From Pseudomonadota bacterium (lineage in GTDB: Bacteria; Pseudomonadota; Gammaproteobacteria; Steroidobacterales; Steroidobacteraceae), in assembly GCA_021780395.1 (NCBI GenBank), contig JAJXYU010000158.1, positions 1 through 21,977 of the forward strand: 21,977 bases of DNA. Reading direction: 5' to 3'. Made by a program: the position numbers and the translations under genes. The notes under the pieces are model-generated. The model made no database searches. It was not told the DNA's origin and worked only from the letters and a program-made list of their open reading frames with translations. This document shows positions 13,928 to 21,279 of the stretch, in pieces. How positions within the stretch are numbered: position 1 is the stretch's first letter; every line of letters begins with the position of its first letter.

Positions 13928-16666
13928 ACCGAGCGCGAGCAGCGCCCGATCGGCGCCGGCCGGCGCGTCGAACTCCAGCGCGATCGGCAACCCGCCACGC
14001 GACAGCCCGATCGGCATCACGAGCCCGGGGACGCCGGCGGTGCTGCCGGGCGCGATGTTGCGGGCGATCGCATTCGCGAAGGGCACCGATCGCCCCGCGA
14101 TCTCGACCGTGACGTCCTCGCCAATCCGCGTCGCCGGCACCCGCGTCGCCGGGAACACGATCGCCGCGACCCCGGTGCGCTCGAAGTAGTCGCGGACCGC
14201 GGTGCGCAGCTGCGGCAGGTAGCGATCGCGCGCCTCGGTGTACACGGCCTCCGTGACGAAATGCGGCGAACCCGGCAGGACCTCGTCCTCGAACACCGCG
14301 CGAATGTCGGGGCTCGCCTCGCGAACGAGCTGGTCGAAACTGACCGCCGGATCGTAGCGGTGCAGGTACTTCGCGAGCGAGAGGCGCACGTCGTGATCCT
14401 GCACCGGGATCGTCGTGTGCGCGATCAGGGAGGCAAGACCCGGCAGTTGCGTCTCGACGATCTGCACGCCCGCGCCGCGCAGTCGCGCGAGCGCCTCCTC
14501 GGTCAGCCGCTCGACGTCCGGGTCGAGGCCCGTGAACCAGTAGTCGCGCACGACACCGAGCCGCACGCGCCGCAGGTCGACCCGCGGCAGCGGGCGCCGA
14601 TCGCCCGAGATCACCGCGTCGAACAGTGCCAGATCCGCGACGCGACGCGCATGCGGACCGAGTTGATCGAACAGCGGCGTGATCGGAATGCAGCCCTGCG
14701 TCGAGTAGCGCCCCGTGGTCGGGCGCAAGCCCACGATCCCGCACAGCGCGGCCGGCACGCGGATCGACCCCTCCGTGTCCTCGGCGACGCCGAGCGGCGC
14801 GATCCGCGCGGCGATCGCCGCCGCCGTCCCGCCGCTGCTGCCGCCCGGGATCCGATTCGTGTCGTAGGGGTTGTGCACGGCCCCGAACGCGAGGTTGTCG
14901 CTGGTCCAGCCATAGGACAGCTCATGCAGGTTCGTCTTGCCGAGCACGATCGCCCCCGCGGCCCGCAGCGCGGCGACCAGCGGCGCATCCTCGCGCGGAT
15001 GGAAGTGCCGCAGCGCCGGCGTACCGCCGGTGGTCCGGTACTCGGCGGTGTTCACGCTGTCCTTCACCGGAATGGGCAGCCCGAACAGCGGGCCGGGTAC
15101 GACGCCCGCCCGTCGTTCGCGATCGCGCGCGCGCGCGTCCGCGAGCACGCGATCCGGCTCGAGCGTGATGAACGCGTTCAGATCGCGCCACGTCTCGCAC
15201 CGCTCGAGCACCGCCTGCGCGTAGCGCTCGACCGTGAGATCCCCGTTGCGCAAGGCCGCGACGACCTCGACCGCACTCCACTCGTGCATCGGAACCCGTC
15301 CTCCTCGTGCGATCCCGTGCCGGCGCGCCGTCGCGACCGTGGTCGCCGCCGCGGCGCCGACGAGAAACTCGCGACGGCCGATCGTCCCACCCGTCGTCGT
15401 CGCCGCCGCTCGACCGAAGCGTGCGGGAGCATACGGTTCGGGGTCGAGGCCGGGCGGCGTGCCCGACATCAGGTCCGCGAGCAGTTGCCCCGATCCGGCC
15501 GCCAGCGTCCAGCCGAGCGCACCGTGACCGGTGTTCAGCCAAAGATTCCCGATGCCCGTGGCGCCGATGATCGGGACGCCGTCGGGCGTCATCGGACGCA
15601 GGCCGCACCAGGGCCGGCCCTCGCCCGGATCGAGCGCCGACCGCGGCAGCACCTGCGAGACCAGCCCCGCGAGGTTGCGCACCCGAACCGCCGGCAGACC
15701 GAGGTCGTAACCCGCGAACTCGGCGGTGCCCGCGACTCGCAGGACGTTCTGCAGCGGAACGACGACCGCGTGCAGGTCGTCGTCCGAGATCGGGATCCGC
15801 AGCGGCGGATCGCGCGGAGGCCGCTCGAACGTGAGCGAGTAACCCTTGACCGGCTGCACCGGCAATCGCACGCCGACCGACCGCAGCAGCATCGGCGTAT
15901 AGCTCCCGGCGGCGACGACCCCGTGGTCGGCGCTGAGCGACCTGCCATCGCCGAGGACCACGCTCACGCGCGCGCCGCTCGCGTGGATCTCGCGCACCTC
16001 GGCACCGAAGTGGAACTCCACGCCGAGTTCGCGCGCCACCGCGGCGAGCGCGACGCAGTACGCGTGCGCGTTGCCGACGCTGTCGAGCGGATAGTGAATG
16101 CCGCCGACGAGCTGCGCGCCGATCGGCGCGAGTGCGGGCTCGAGCGCGACCGTGTCCTGCGGATTCAAGGGCCGGAACTCGAGCCCGTCGGCGCGCAACC
16201 GCTCCGCCCACGCAAGCGCGGCCTCGAGCGCCGCGGCGTCACGGAACACCCGCAAGGTCCCGGTCGCGGCCGCGCCATACTCGATCCGCGTCTGCGAACG
16301 CAGCGCCTCGAGCGTCGCGCGCGAATGCAGCGCAAGGCGCAGGTTCCTGCGGGTGTTCGCCTCGTAGCGCGCGGGGTGCGAGTGCCGCAGGAAATCGATG
16401 CCCCAGCGAGCGAGGCGTGGCATCGCCTTCAGCCGCAGCTGCAGCGCCGCGTCGCGCCGGCCGAGCGAGCGCACGAGCTCCCGGGTGCAGCCTGGTGCGT
16501 TCCACGGCTCGGGCATGCTCGGGCTGAGCAGCGCGCCATTCGCGTAGCTCGTCTCGAGTCCCGGCGCGTGGCGCCGCTCGACGACTGCGACCCGCCAGCC
16601 GCACCGTCCGAGGAAATACGCGGTGCTGATCCCGAGCAGACCGCCGCCGATCACCAGCGCCTTCAC
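13859..16666 (-). CDS. Fused DadA-like FAD oxidoreductase and amidase-signature amidase
   Basis: One uninterrupted 935-codon frame encodes two enzymes. Residues 1-417 are a DadA/glycine-oxidase-type flavoprotein: GGGLLGISTAYFLG (7-20) binds FAD, YANGALLSPSMPEPW (41-55) and the C-terminal NTGHGALGWTLAAGSG (378-393) are typical of D-amino acid dehydrogenase. Residues from about 460 are an amidase-signature enzyme with triad Lys535, Ser610 (GGSSGG) and Ser634, spaced 75 and 24 residues as in GatA and FAAH. The segment before Ser634 reads EDTEGS instead of the usual DTGGS. Between them, residues 429-449 look like a Tat signal (GRREFLVGAAAATTVATA) with no start codon; ATC at 15382-15380 stands where an ATG would be expected. 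A separate amidase from ATG 15289 is possible. Plausibly the amidase frees a D-amino acid that the flavoprotein then deaminates; this is inference. GTG 16666 overlaps the alkB stop as GTGA. Confidence 0.82.
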   Translation of the reverse strand: MKALVIGGGLLGISTAYFLGRCGWRVAVVERRHAPGLETSYANGALLSPSMPEPWNAPGCTRELVRSLGRRDAALQLRLKAMPRLARWGIDFLRHSHPARYEANTRRNLRLALHSRATLEALRSQTRIEYGAAATGTLRVFRDAAALEAALAWAERLRADGLEFRPLNPQDTVALEPALAPIGAQLVGGIHYPLDSVGNAHAYCVALAAVARELGVEFHFGAEVREIHASGARVSVVLGDGRSLSADHGVVAAGSYTPMLLRSVGVRLPVQPVKGYSLTFERPPRDPPLRIPISDDDLHAVVVPLQNVLRVAGTAEFAGYDLGLPAVRVRNLAGLVSQVLPRSALDPGEGRPWCGLRPMTPDGVPIIGATGIGNLWLNTGHGALGWTLAAGSGQLLADLMSGTPPGLDPEPYAPARFGRAAATTTGGTIGRREFLVGAAAATTVATARRHGIARGGRVPMHEWSAVEVVAALRNGDLTVERYAQAVLERCETWRDLNAFITLEPDRVLADARARDRERRAGVVPGPLFGLPIPVKDSVNTAEYRTTGGTPALRHFHPREDAPLVAALRAAGAIVLGKTNLHELSYGWTSDNLAFGAVHNPYDTNRIPGGSSGGTAAAIAARIAPLGVAEDTEGSIRVPAALCGIVGLRPTTGRYSTQGCIPITPLFDQLGPHARRVADLALFDAVISGDRRPLPRVDLRRVRLGVVRDYWFTGLDPDVERLTEEALARLRGAGVQIVETQLPGLASLIAHTTIPVQDHDVRLSLAKYLHRYDPAVSFDQLVREASPDIRAVFEDEVLPGSPHFVTEAVYTEARDRYLPQLRTAVRDYFERTGVAAIVFPATRVPATRIGEDVTVEIAGRSVPFANAIARNIAPGSTAGVPGLVMPIGLSRGGLPIALEFDAPAGADRALLALGLALEPVLGRIPAPIAPGRPART
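15287..15305 (-). promoter_or_regulatory. Candidate internal ribosome binding site and start for the amidase half
   Basis: Inside the fused frame, AGGAGG (15305-15300) lies ten bases before an in-frame ATG (15289-15287) that opens the sequence MHEWSAVEVVAAL, a natural beginning for an amidase-signature enzyme. The spacing is slightly long. If used, it would give a free 476-residue cytoplasmic amidase (13859-15289) besides or instead of the fusion. Confidence 0.45.
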
Positions 16667-17286
16667 GCGTCGTGCTCTGCCGGTGGCGCCGTCCCGAGGA
16701 TCCGCCGGAACGTGAGATTGACGCGCGGCCCGCAGGGGCGCGCCTGCTTCGGCAGCCCATGGCGCCAGTACCGCTGTGTCTCCCCGCTCATCACGAGGAG
16801 ACTACCCGACCCGAGACGCAGCCGCCACGAGCACGTCCGCGGGTCGGTCCGCGACCGGAAGACGAACGTGCGGGGTTCACCGACGCTCACCGAGGCGATC
16901 ACCGGCCGCTCGCCGAGCTCGGGCTCGTCGTCGCTGTGAAAGCCCATCCCGTCGCGGTGGTCCCGATAGTAGTTGGCGAGCACGCCGTTGAAGCGCAGGC
17001 CGAGCCGTCGCTCGACGCGCTCGCGAATCGCCCGCAGCGTCGCCGTCCACGGCAGCGGCTCGTGGCGGACCCGTGAGTACCGGTACGCGGCCCCCGGATC
17101 CCCGTACCAGGCGAGCAGCCGCGGTTGCTCGTACCGGCGTCCCCACAGGACGATCGACTCCCGCCGCCAGTCGAGTTCGGCGACGAGACGGCCGAGCAGC
17201 CGGTCGGGCGTCGCGCCGAGGTCGAAGCACGGCTCGTAGTCGATCTGCGCGTTCGCGAGCGGCAAGCGTTGCATCGTCCCACTCAT
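16663..17286 (-). CDS. AlkB-family 2-oxoglutarate/Fe(II) dioxygenase
   Basis: AlkB enzymes remove methyl adducts such as 1-methyladenine and 3-methylcytosine from DNA or RNA by oxidative demethylation. The iron triad is His117 and Asp119 (GFHSDDE) with His176 (YWRHGLPK); Arg188 and Arg194 (PRVNLTFRRI) are placed to bind 2-oxoglutarate. The FNGVLANYYRDHRDGMGFHSD stretch and the W-x-x-x-L region near 80 resemble the short ALKBH2/3-like branch rather than E. coli AlkB. I use ATG 17286; ATG 17274 is also possible. The stop overlaps the start of the flavoprotein-amidase gene (GTGA), so the two are likely co-translated, an odd partnership. It diverges from the HiPIP gene 94 bases away. Confidence 0.9.
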   Translation of the reverse strand: MSGTMQRLPLANAQIDYEPCFDLGATPDRLLGRLVAELDWRRESIVLWGRRYEQPRLLAWYGDPGAAYRYSRVRHEPLPWTATLRAIRERVERRLGLRFNGVLANYYRDHRDGMGFHSDDEPELGERPVIASVSVGEPRTFVFRSRTDPRTCSWRLRLGSGSLLVMSGETQRYWRHGLPKQARPCGPRVNLTFRRILGTAPPAEHDA

Positions 17287-17299
17287 CGCTTAAGGGGAA

Positions 17300-17329
17300 T
17301 TCCGGAGTGCCGGCCCGGCGCCGTAGACT
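17300..17329 (+). promoter_or_regulatory. Possible promoter of the HiPIP gene
   Basis: TTCCGG (17300-17305) and TAGACT (17324-17329) are 18 bases apart; the -35 match is poor and the -10 moderate (four of six). The -10 lies in a tandem TAGACTAGACT. Placement in the 94-base gap between alkB and the HiPIP gene supports it, but no other evidence does. Confidence 0.35.
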
Positions 17330-17380
17330 AGACTCGAGCCGTTCGGGAATGTACGCCCATCCAACACGGAGAGCCCAACG

Positions 17381-17704
17381 ATGAGATCCACCCTGTCGCG
17401 CCGCGAGGCGCTCAAGCATATCGCGATCGCCGCGGGCGCGCTCGCGGTGGCCCGCACCACGACCGCCGCGCCATCCCTGCCGCACGTGAATCCGAAGGAT
17501 CCGATGGCGGTCGGCGTCTCGTATCACGAGAACGTCGCGACGCTCAAGGCGTCCGAGTTCCCGCAGTACAAGCCGGGCGACAAGTGCGCGAACTGCGCTC
17601 AGATCGGCGGCACCGCCGGACAGGCCTGGCGGCCGTGCAACATCTTCGCCGGACAACTGGTGAGCGCGAACGGCTGGTGCTCGGCGTACTCGCGTAAGAC
17701 CTGA
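17381..17704 (+). CDS. High-potential iron-sulfur protein (HiPIP), Tat-exported
   Basis: HiPIPs are small periplasmic 4Fe-4S electron carriers that take electrons from the bc1 complex or from sulfur and iron oxidation and deliver them to terminal oxidases or reaction centres. A Tat signal occupies about residues 1-30 (SRREALK at 6-12, then an Ala-rich hydrophobic stretch), as expected because the cluster is inserted before export. The mature domain has the four cluster ligands Cys69, Cys72, Cys86 and Cys100 with the family's CxxC, central C and C-terminal GWC-S-Y pattern. GGAGAG lies seven bases before ATG 17381. The length of 107 is typical. It is separated from the sulfur genes by the amidase and alkB block; a part in their electron chain is only suggested. 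Confidence 0.94.
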   Translation: MRSTLSRREALKHIAIAAGALAVARTTTAAPSLPHVNPKDPMAVGVSYHENVATLKASEFPQYKPGDKCANCAQIGGTAGQAWRPCNIFAGQLVSANGWCSAYSRKT

Positions 17705-17726
17705 CGCTCGGCGCGTCGTGCGCGCC

Positions 17727-17764
17727 CCGGGCCCGCCGGATCGGTTAGACTCCGCCGGGCCCGG
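17727..17764 (+). other. Strong hairpin directly before the TPR-protein start codon
   Basis: CCGGGCCCGCCGGA (17727-17740) pairs with TCCGCCGGGCCCGG (17751-17764), 13 of 14 positions, around a ten-base loop. The right arm ends two bases before ATG 17766. No T-run follows, so it is not a standard terminator; it could block ribosome access or slow polymerase after the HiPIP gene. The loop edge contains TAGACT (17746-17751), the same hexamer as the putative HiPIP -10, which could start an almost leaderless mRNA. Confidence 0.55.
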
Positions 17765-17765
17765 C

Positions 17766-19931
17766 ATGACGACCGAACCCATTCTCGACCAAGCGACCGC
17801 GCAGCATCGCGCGGGCGACCTCGTGCAGGCGCGCCGGCTCTACGAGTGCGCGCTGGCGACGACCCCGGACGATCCGCGGGCGCTGTTCGGACTCGGCCTG
17901 CTCGATCTACAGCAGGGGCGGTTCGACGCCGCCCGCGGGCGGATCGAGCGCGCGATCGCGGCGGCTCCCGCGGAACCGCGCTACCGGATCGGGCTCGGCC
18001 GCACGCTCGCAGCCGCCGGCGAGCACCGCGCCGCCGCGCAATCCTACGAATCGGCACTCGCACGCAGTCCGCTCGATCCGGACGCCCGTTTCGGGCGTGC
18101 GGCCGCGCTGCAAGCGGACGGCGCCGCGCTCGCGGCGATCGAGGCGTACCGCGCCGTGCTCGAGGTCGCGCCGACCCATGCCGACGCGCTGAACAATCTC
18201 GGCGTGCTGCTGTGCGACCGCCGCGAGTTCCGCGAGGCCGAACACGTCCTGCGGCGCGCGCTCGCCGCCGCGCCGACCCACGCGGCCGCGGCGTTCAACC
18301 TCGCCCGGGCGCTGCAGGGTCAGTCGCGCCGCGACGAGGCGATCGCCCAATACCGGCAGACGCTCGCGCTGCGGCCCGACCACGTCGAGGCGCTGTGCAA
18401 CCTCGGCAACCTGTACCGCGATGCGGGCGCGACCGATGCCGCGTACGCCGCGTACACCGAGGCGCTGCGCGCCCGGCCGGAGTCGGTGATCGCCTGGAAC
18501 AACCTCGGCTGCCTGCTGCGCTCGGCCGGGCGCCTGCAGCACGCGGAGCACTGCCTGCGACGTGCGATCGAGCTCGCACCGGCGAACGCGGCCGCGCACG
18601 ACAACCTCGGCAGCGTGCTGAAGGACGCGGGGGCGATCGACGAGGCGATCACGGCGTTTCGCCGCGCGGTGGAACTCGATCCCGGCTCCCCCGCAATCCA
18701 TGGGAACCTCCTCTACGCGCTGTCGTTCGTGGCAACGCGTCCCGAGCCGATCCTCGAGGAAGCGCGCCGCTGGGGTCGCAAGTTCGCTCCCGCATCGCCG
18801 CCCCGCGAACCGCCCGCGGCGACGGCGCACCGGGACGGTCGGCCGTTGCGGGTCGGCTATGTGTCGCCGGACTTCCGCGAACACTGTCAGTCGCTGTTCA
18901 CGCTGCCGCTGTTCGCAAACCACGATCGCGGCGCCGTCCGGGTGTACGGCTACAGCGACGTGGTCCGGCCGGACGAGATCACGCGACGCATCGCCGCGCA
19001 CACCGATGAGTGGCGCGACGTGCGCGGACTCGACGACGACGCCCTCGCCTCGCAGATCGAAGCGGACGCGATCGACGTGCTCGTGGACCTGACGATGCAC
19101 ATGGCGGGCGGCCGGCCCGGACTGTTCGTCCGCCGACCCGCGCCGGTCCAGCTGTGCTGGCTCGCGTATCCCGGCACGACCGGCAACGGCGCGATCGACT
19201 ATCGCGTGTCGGATCCGTGGCTCGATCCCCCCGGAGCCGAGCGACAGTACGTGGAGCGCACGGTCCGGCTGCCCGATGCATTCTGGTGCTACGACCCGCT
19301 CGCGACCGAGCCCGACGTCGCTCCGCTGCCGGCGCTCCGCAACGGCTTCGTGACGTTCGGCTGCCTGAACAATCCGTGCAAGCTCACCGACGCGACGCTC
19401 GAGACCTGGGTTCCGGTGCTGCGGGCGCTGCCGGCGTCGCGCCTCGTGCTGTTGTTGCCGGACGGGCCGCGCCGCGCGCAACGCGCGGCGTTCCTCGCCG
19501 CACGCGGCGTCGACCCGCAGCGCATCGACTTCGTCGACTATCGACCTCGGGGCGAGTACCTGCGCAGCTACCGCAGGATCGACATCGGCCTCGACACCTT
19601 CCCGTACAACGGGCACACGACGACGCTCGACGCGTTGTGGATGGGGGTTCCGGTGGTCACGCGGATCGGCGAGACCAGCGTCGGCCGCGGTGGCTGGAGC
19701 CAGCTCGCGCAGCTCGGGCTGTCCCGGCTCGCGGCCGACGGCGACGCCGCGTTCGTCGCGACGGCCGTCGCGCTCGCCGCAGACTGGCCGGCACTCGCCG
19801 CACTTCGCGCCGAACTGCGCGAGCGCCTCGCCCGATCGCCGCTGCAGGATGCGCGCCGGTTCGCGCGCAACCTCGAGCGCGTCTACCGCGACGTCTGGAC
19901 GGAACGCGCGACCGCGACGCCGTACCGGTAG
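17766..19931 (+). CDS. TPR protein with SPINDLY/O-GlcNAc transferase-like domain
   Basis: This family joins tetratricopeptide repeats to a GT41 glycosyltransferase domain (COG3914). Residues 1-315 hold about nine TPR units, with ALNNLGVLL, NLGNLYRDAG, WNNLGCLLRSAG and DNLGSVLKDAGAIDEAI showing the pattern best. From 362 the catalytic part begins with RVGYVSPDFREHCQSLF, in which His373 matches the conserved histidine of OGT. It continues with APVQLCWLAYPGTTG and TFGCLNNPCKLT, whose lysine corresponds to the UDP-binding Lys of OGT. DTFPYNGHTTTLDALWMGVPVVT is the nucleotide-sugar site. Bacterial relatives glycosylate proteins or act on surface structures; the target here is unknown. I use ATG 17766 (721 residues). 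A GTG at 17718 is in frame but both lack a ribosome binding site. The 3' end overlaps the convergent DUF2231 gene by 49 bases. Confidence 0.88.
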   Translation: MTTEPILDQATAQHRAGDLVQARRLYECALATTPDDPRALFGLGLLDLQQGRFDAARGRIERAIAAAPAEPRYRIGLGRTLAAAGEHRAAAQSYESALARSPLDPDARFGRAAALQADGAALAAIEAYRAVLEVAPTHADALNNLGVLLCDRREFREAEHVLRRALAAAPTHAAAAFNLARALQGQSRRDEAIAQYRQTLALRPDHVEALCNLGNLYRDAGATDAAYAAYTEALRARPESVIAWNNLGCLLRSAGRLQHAEHCLRRAIELAPANAAAHDNLGSVLKDAGAIDEAITAFRRAVELDPGSPAIHGNLLYALSFVATRPEPILEEARRWGRKFAPASPPREPPAATAHRDGRPLRVGYVSPDFREHCQSLFTLPLFANHDRGAVRVYGYSDVVRPDEITRRIAAHTDEWRDVRGLDDDALASQIEADAIDVLVDLTMHMAGGRPGLFVRRPAPVQLCWLAYPGTTGNGAIDYRVSDPWLDPPGAERQYVERTVRLPDAFWCYDPLATEPDVAPLPALRNGFVTFGCLNNPCKLTDATLETWVPVLRALPASRLVLLLPDGPRRAQRAAFLAARGVDPQRIDFVDYRPRGEYLRSYRRIDIGLDTFPYNGHTTTLDALWMGVPVVTRIGETSVGRGGWSQLAQLGLSRLAADGDAAFVATAVALAADWPALAALRAELRERLARSPLQDARRFARNLERVYRDVWTERATATPYR

Positions 19932-20335
19932 ACGTTCAGGTCACCGCGATACGCCGTGATCGCCATCGCGACGCTGGCGAGCACGACGGCGATCACGAGT
20001 CCGCGGCTCGGGCGCGCGTCGTGGGCCTGCCCTGCGGCGCGCCACACCGCGAGCAGCATCGTCACCGTCGAGGTCAGCATCGCCCATTTCACGTGGACGA
20101 AGATCGCGGCGTGCGCGGCCGCACCGACCTGGAGATCGGCGAGCGCGGCGATACCGGTGCCGATCGCGAACAAGGCCGCGACCGCGGCAGCGATCAGATT
20201 CCAGGTTCCGGTGATCGCGAGCGATCGCGCGAGATCGTCGTCGCGCACCGCGCGCGCGGCGACGAGCGCGAGCGCCGCGCTGATCGTCAGCGCGACCGGG
20301 AAATGCACGAGCAACGGGTGCCAGCCGGGAATCAC
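19883..20335 (-). CDS. DUF2231-like integral membrane protein
   Basis: A 150-residue membrane protein with four predicted helices (about 9-28, 43-64, 78-98 and 111-128). The N-terminus WHPLLVHFPVAL is the signature of the DUF2231 family, whose function is not established. Histidines at 6, 11, 75 and 81, on or near the helices, could bind a metal or haem, as in some cytochrome-like membrane proteins. The GTG at 20335 overlaps the stop of the preceding epimerase gene (GTGA), so it is expressed with the sugar-nucleotide genes, although no role there is known. Its end overlaps the convergent TPR-transferase gene. Confidence 0.78.
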   Translation of the reverse strand: MIPGWHPLLVHFPVALTISAALALVAARAVRDDDLARSLAITGTWNLIAAAVAALFAIGTGIAALADLQVGAAAHAAIFVHVKWAMLTSTVTMLLAVWRAAGQAHDARPSRGLVIAVVLASVAMAITAYRGDLNVYRYGVAVARSVQTSR

Positions 20336-21276
20336 CGCCGCCGCTCCGCGCGCCACCAGTCGATCGTGTCCTCGAGTGCCGCGTCGAGATCGAACGACGG
20401 CGTCCAGCCGACCTCGCGGCGCAGCCGCGTCGCATCCGCGACCAGCACCGCCGGTTCGTTCGCGGGCGCGGGTCTCGCGTCGCGCAGCACCCGCCCAGGC
20501 CCGCCGATGCGCGCCGCGATCGCCTCGACGAGTCCGCCGATCGTGAGGCTGCGGTCCGAACCGATGTTCACCGTCCCCTCGACCGGACTCGCGAGCAGCG
20601 CCGCGAACGCATCGCCGACGTCCGCGACGTGCAGGAACCCCCGCACCTGCCGGCCGTGGCTGCAGGGCGCGTCCTCGCCGCGAAGCAACCGCCGGATCAC
20701 CGACGGCACCAGCCGCTCCGGCGGCTCGTGCGGGCCGAACTGCAGGAACACGCGGCCCCACGCGCTCGAGGCGCCCGCGACCCGCGCGGCACGGCCGAGT
20801 TCACCCCCGAGCGCGAGCTTGCAGCGCGCATACGGGCTCACGCCGCCCGCCGCCGCGTCGGCGAGCGGCGTGAGCCCCTCGATGCACGGTCCGCGGCCCG
20901 ACGGCGCGTACTCCGCACAGGTTCCCGCACCGACCACGCGCGAACCGCCGCACGCGAGGAATTCGTGCAGCAGCGCGCGGCTCGCGTCGAGCCAGCGGTC
21001 GTTCAGGGGACTGTCCGCATACACCCCGGGCGTCGCGATCCACGCCAGATGCAGCAGATGGCTTGGTCGCAGCGCGCGAATCAACCCGGTGGCGGCGTGC
21101 ATCGAGAGCAGATCCGCCTCGTGCACGGTGACCTCGCGGAACTCCGGCATGCCGGCGAGCGCTCGAGCGCGCGACGAGACCGCGTGCACCTCGAAGCCGC
21201 TCGCGCGCAGCCGCGGCAGGCTCCAGCGGCCGATGAAGCCGCCCGCTCCGGTGACCAGCACGCGCGCGCCGGACAT
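20332..21276 (-). CDS. NAD-dependent epimerase/dehydratase (sugar-nucleotide reductase or epimerase)
   Basis: An extended short-chain dehydrogenase of 314 residues acting on nucleotide sugars. The Rossmann motif GAGGFIG is at 10-16, and the catalytic Tyr149 and Lys153 (YARCK) with Thr119 (GAGTCAEY) complete the active site. The C-terminal half has RGFLHVADVGDAFAALL and VNIGSDRSLTIGGLVEAIA, as in RmlD/GalE-like proteins. It follows the RmlC-type epimerase gene by three bases and overlaps the DUF2231 gene. With RfbF upstream it most likely performs a 4-keto reduction or 4-epimerisation of a CDP-deoxyhexose. The exact sugar cannot be decided from sequence. ATG 21276 is the natural start. Confidence 0.86.
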   Translation of the reverse strand: MSGARVLVTGAGGFIGRWSLPRLRASGFEVHAVSSRARALAGMPEFREVTVHEADLLSMHAATGLIRALRPSHLLHLAWIATPGVYADSPLNDRWLDASRALLHEFLACGGSRVVGAGTCAEYAPSGRGPCIEGLTPLADAAAGGVSPYARCKLALGGELGRAARVAGASSAWGRVFLQFGPHEPPERLVPSVIRRLLRGEDAPCSHGRQVRGFLHVADVGDAFAALLASPVEGTVNIGSDRSLTIGGLVEAIAARIGGPGRVLRDARPAPANEPAVLVADATRLRREVGWTPSFDLDAALEDTIDWWRAERRR

Positions 21277-21279
21277 CGC

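Noticed and set aside
10078..14112. A 1344-codon plus-strand open frame
   Set aside because: Out of frame over aprA, sat and the phosphoesterase, all with clear motifs; composition is Arg/Gly-rich without any domain.
14261..16939. An 892-codon plus-strand open frame
   Set aside because: Antisense to the flavoprotein-amidase frame; no recognisable motif.
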